The translations under genes and the position numbers were made by a program. Of a DNA stretch of 64,000 nt, positions 60,231-64,000 are shown one piece after another. Position 1 is the first letter of the stretch. The number at the start of each line of letters is the position of its first letter. The notes below the pieces were generated by a model, which saw only the letters and a program-made list of their open reading frames with translations, was not told where the DNA came from and ran no database searches. Source of the stretch: Glossina fuscipes (Eukaryota > Arthropoda > Insecta > Diptera > Glossinidae); assembly GCF_014805625.2 (NCBI RefSeq), contig NW_023998415.1, positions 21,275,083-21,339,082 of the forward strand, in the 5' to 3' direction.

Positions 60231-63200
60231 ATTTGTGTTACAATTATTACTCGACTTTTCCATATATAATTGTATATGTATATGTATATGTAAATTTATA
60301 AAAATGTATTTATTTAAGATATACTTTCAAAAACGATATGTCTACGGGGACGGCACTACAACTACTAATGTTGAATAAGGGACGGACGGACGCTAAGTTA
60401 GTGCAAATTACGGCAAAGAATTTTATATAATTGCGAACGCATTTATTATATAGTTCTGAAAGTAAGCACGCAGGACGTGTAGCAAACAAGATATGCAGAA
60501 ATCAGATTAAGCTTATTTGCCATCTGTAGAGGAGCAAGACTTTGTTGCTTCAACAATCAGTCATTGCTTGTGCACTTCTTATGTAATCGCGTAACAATTT
60601 TTGTTAACAAGCGTTCCAACGATCATGAAAACAATATGTTATATAACGTTCGCTCCTATCTCAAATTTTAAGCAAAAAATTCAAAATTCATCCGCATCTA
60701 AATTACGTTTTACGCTATTGAAATTAAATATCCCAGATATATATATATATATATATATATATAATGTATGTATGTGGGCACATAGGCAATGAAATGTGAT
60801 ATCGGTTGAATATGTTCGTTTTAGCAAAAACGGTTTGTCGAGGTATTTGAAAAAATTCGATTCGTGGCCAAACGGAACTTTCCTCTAGTGTCATACCTTA
60901 TCCAAGTTTAAACACGACAAGTTGTAGTCTAATGTTCCATCAATCAAACAACAGCGAAGCCAAAGGAAATACAGTTAGATTTACGGTAACCTATATTGGG
61001 ATCCTCTGAGCTTGAATGACGAATAGAACATTGATTTTTCCCAATAGGAAACCTATATTCACATTCAAATAAATCATAAATATAATCCTTGCTGCTTTCG
61101 ATCATCCTACGAATTACAAGTAAGATAAGAAAATCAATCTTGAAATTTGGGAATTGTGGTTTCTTGCGCTTCTCATGTATGGTACGCGTGATGCTTGTCA
61201 GGCATTCTGGGCGGCTCCTTTCATATCTAGGGCACCGAAGGATGAGCATATATTTATTTTATGGAAATAGTCGCAAATATCCCGAAAGAAGGATGCCGGG
61301 ATTAAAAAGATAAATCAATTTAGGTATGTCCGTCTGCTTGGTGGATGGAGACGGTCACAGTCGAAAGTAAAGTGAGACAACCTCTGCTTTCTTAAGCCAA
61401 AAATTCGTATTTTGCTCATCGCTCATGAACTGCAACAATAAACAATTATTTGCATGTTCCATCTTAAAATAATGTTGGTGGGCATAAGGAATTCGACCAC
61501 AGCCGAATATGATTTTCTTACTTATTATTATTATTATTATTATTATTGCTTGATCGTTGTTCATAGATTTATTCTATTTTTTGTTATTTTTTCGAATGAA
61601 CGTCAGATCTAAGTGCAAGGACTTACCTTGCATTTTAAGGATAGTAAGGATTTTCATCATACCGCCTTAGCCATCATTACTTCGGAGTGCTTATAAAATT
61701 GCTTTACATTTGTTTATTGCGCATGCATGAGAGCATTCAGGCGCTACATTAACGTTCGCCCATTTACTCTGTATGTGGTATATGTACGTGCGTTCATAGT
61801 TTACCGGTAACAGTTGCTGCTTTTTGTTTTATTTGACTATTCTTTAAATAATTTTGAACACAGGAAGCAAGAGTGCTGTGTTACTTTGCTAAATGAAAAT
61901 AGTTGGCTTTAGGCCAAAATGACACAGACGACGACGACGACGACAACGACAACGACAACGACAACGATGATATACTCAGCGAGCGGCTGGCCGAGGGCAT
62001 GCATGTTTCATATGAATGGAAAACAAGAGCAATATGACGATTGCATTAATATGAACCTTTTTGGATGAGAAAGCTTGCATCAAGAGGTCTCCCCATCTAT
62101 CAATTATACTTAGCTGCCGTAGTTAGTTAAAGGATTATGATCCTTATTATGCGTATATTATCGAATGCAGATGGATACGTTTCTATATATATATATATGC
62201 GTATGCATACATACATATTTGCACACATTTTGTTTACAGCATATTATTAAGTATTCTGATCATGTGTGCCGACGATATGCAAGCAAATATCCATAAATAT
62301 GTAGTCAAAGAGAAATTAGAAAGCAACCGAAGATTACTTTCCGAAATTGGGGAAAAGAAAAAGAGTAATGAAAATTGGACAAATATGCAATTAAGCGATT
62401 TTTAAAGAATTTTCTGAAAATATTTTTCGAAATGAAATTCTCAAATTCAATTAAAACGATTACTCAATTGTTCGATTCTAGCGAGTCAGATGTATAATGC
62501 AGCATTAGGTTTTCTTTCTTTCGTTTCTGCTGGAGTTATTTATATTTTTACTTGTGGTTATGGTTATTTGTATTTTCACTTATATATATAAATATATATG
62601 TATAAATATATATATATATATTTTCAACTTAGAAAGTCTATATCCACACACTATGTCCGCACACACACACACACACACACCCATATATATATATATGCAG
62701 CAGCACACTGCCCATGTTGCTATTTTTATAAAACTAAATTAAAAAATAAATAAGTAAAAGAGAATTCAATTCCTTGGCTAAAAATAAAAGCACAAACAAA
62801 AGGCGAGAATCGAGACAGAAGTCAATTTTATTTAAAATTTATTCTCAATCAATCTTCAAATTATTCACTATATATAGTTTAGTTGTGCACATTTGAAAAG
62901 GATCAAAATAAAATTCAAAATAATAATAATTCCTTTCATATATATGCACACACAAACGCATACATATACGTCCGAGTAGATGTAAAGGGAAAGCATATTA
63001 TTTAGAATGTGATTACGAAAGTGGGACGCAAGTAGGCATTCGAAAAACCATGCACATTAATACAACTGAACAAGTGAACATGTCCGGATTGAGGGTATTT
63101 TACCTTTTTCTTTTTAGCTGCTTGGTGACTCGCTTCCGAACAATATCAACAATATAATAATACTAGTAAATAAAACAAAACAAAAAACTACAAAAAACTA

Positions 63201-64000
63201 CAAAAAAAAAAAAAAAAAAAACAACAAAAACAAAAAACAACCCGATTATATGGCGCTTATTTTCTTTTTCTAATAAAAAAATATATTTAAAGAAATTTTC
63301 AAATGCTTAATATTTTTGGACCGAGTTTTTTGTTTTTTTTTTTTTCTTTATTTTTTTTGATGGGCGCTTCAATTCGGTCGGCAATATCTTGCTATACGCT
63401 ACAGTTACAAATGTAAAATTTATTCACGCGCTTACTAACCGATCCGATAGCGTTTAAAGGTGACACTTAAGCGTTTCTCGAGAATTTTCACAAAATTTCC
63501 TCAACAATTTTCACGAATTCTCCTCAAAAGAAACGTTTGACGGTCGATCGATTCTCTTTTATTTCAAATTCGAAAGAGAAAAAGAAAATACAAAAGAGCC
63601 GTTATTTGTGCGTATTTTGGTTGGACTTTTCTTATTTGGCGCTGTTTTATGTTTTATGCAAAATTTTCTATTACTTTATTTATTTATAAATATATAATGC
63701 TTATCAATAACAACTGCGGATTACATTAGCAGCCTCCTTTCTCTTCATATTAAGTGATATTCCGATAGTAATAAACGTTATGAACATAAATTTATTATTA
63801 AAAAAATGATCAAGTCCAAATTTGATTGATATCGAAATGCTGCATTAATAGTAATCACTTTTAATATTCGAGTTTTGAACAATGAGTGAGCGTGGAAAGT
63901 GGCCGTCTATGAGTTCACATATTTTTTTTTTTTTTTTTTTTTATGTGGCCAATTATTTGGGAAATGTCGTCTATTCGTGTAACACGATGACAGTCAGAGA
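60231..64000. other. Gene-free spacer beyond Usp47
   Basis: AT-rich DNA with (TA)n at 60,739-60,763 and near 62,580-62,622, (TTA)n at 61,526-61,549, a GAC/AAC triplet run at 61,928-61,968, (CA)n at 62,662-62,681, poly-A near 63,198-63,220 and poly-T near 63,921-63,942. It also holds one F1 repeat copy. No exon is supported on either strand. Confidence 0.6.
61270..61550 (+). repeat. Dispersed repeat family F1, copy D
   Basis: Shares TATGTCCGTCTGC, GCTCATGAACTGCAACAA and the 3' end CGACCACAGCCGAATATGAT followed by TTTCTTACTTATTATTATT with F1 copy C. It ends in a (TTA)n tract. Internally deleted relative to copy C. Confidence 0.55.

Overview
The window is 64 kb of AT-rich genomic DNA from a higher dipteran fly. 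Five protein-coding genes are well supported. They are small exons with GT-AG introns (mostly 50-130 nt), separated by long AT-rich spacers full of microsatellites and decayed transposons. The Sprouty N-terminus matches the Drosophila protein closely. Sprouty, an EBP1 homologue and a Usp47 homologue all lie on the left arm of chromosome 3 (Muller element D) in Drosophila. The repeat style and long spacers suggest a tephritid-like fruit fly, but the species cannot be fixed from sequence alone.

Layout: 1-11,097 holds no recognised gene, only poly-A/AT tracts, two tRNA-like SINE fragments and one copy of a dispersed repeat. 11,289-13,274 (+) is sprouty (sty), coding in one exon behind a clear 3' splice site, with a long simple-repeat 3' flank that contains a 10-base N gap. 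14,900-22,900 is mostly non-coding but contains two short coding-like exons on + (16.1 and 19.1 kb) and a mariner relic. 23.4-26.3 kb is a composite wreck of R1-clade non-LTR retrotransposons. 26.3-35.5 kb contains a mariner relic, dispersed repeats, a hairpin plus minisatellite block and several unassigned small ORFs or exons on the minus strand. 35,571-37,276 (-) is iduronate 2-sulfatase in three exons. 37.3-45.5 kb is repeat-rich: a LINE endonuclease scrap, two dispersed repeat families, a SINE and a piggyBac relic. 45,559-46,548 (+) is a NUDT9-type ADP-ribose pyrophosphatase in three exons. 48.0-48.6 kb (-) looks like a broken coiled-coil (golgin-like) gene copy. 49,307-53,265 (+) is PA2G4/EBP1 in eight exons. 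54,796-59,902 (-) is Usp47 in nine coding exons, tail to tail with PA2G4. 60.2-64.0 kb is simple repeats and one more dispersed-repeat copy.

Functionally the genes are independent housekeeping or signalling genes: a receptor tyrosine kinase/Ras-MAPK inhibitor (Sprouty), a lysosomal glycosaminoglycan sulfatase, a mitochondrial-type Nudix hydrolase, a ribosome-associated growth regulator and a deubiquitinase. I found no operon-like or defence-like system. The most novel material is the set of unassigned spliced exons (16.1/19.1 kb on +; 28.5, 32.1 and 32.6 kb on -) and the repeat families. All exon joins were worked out by eye from splice sites, reading phase and family alignment from memory; no searches were run.
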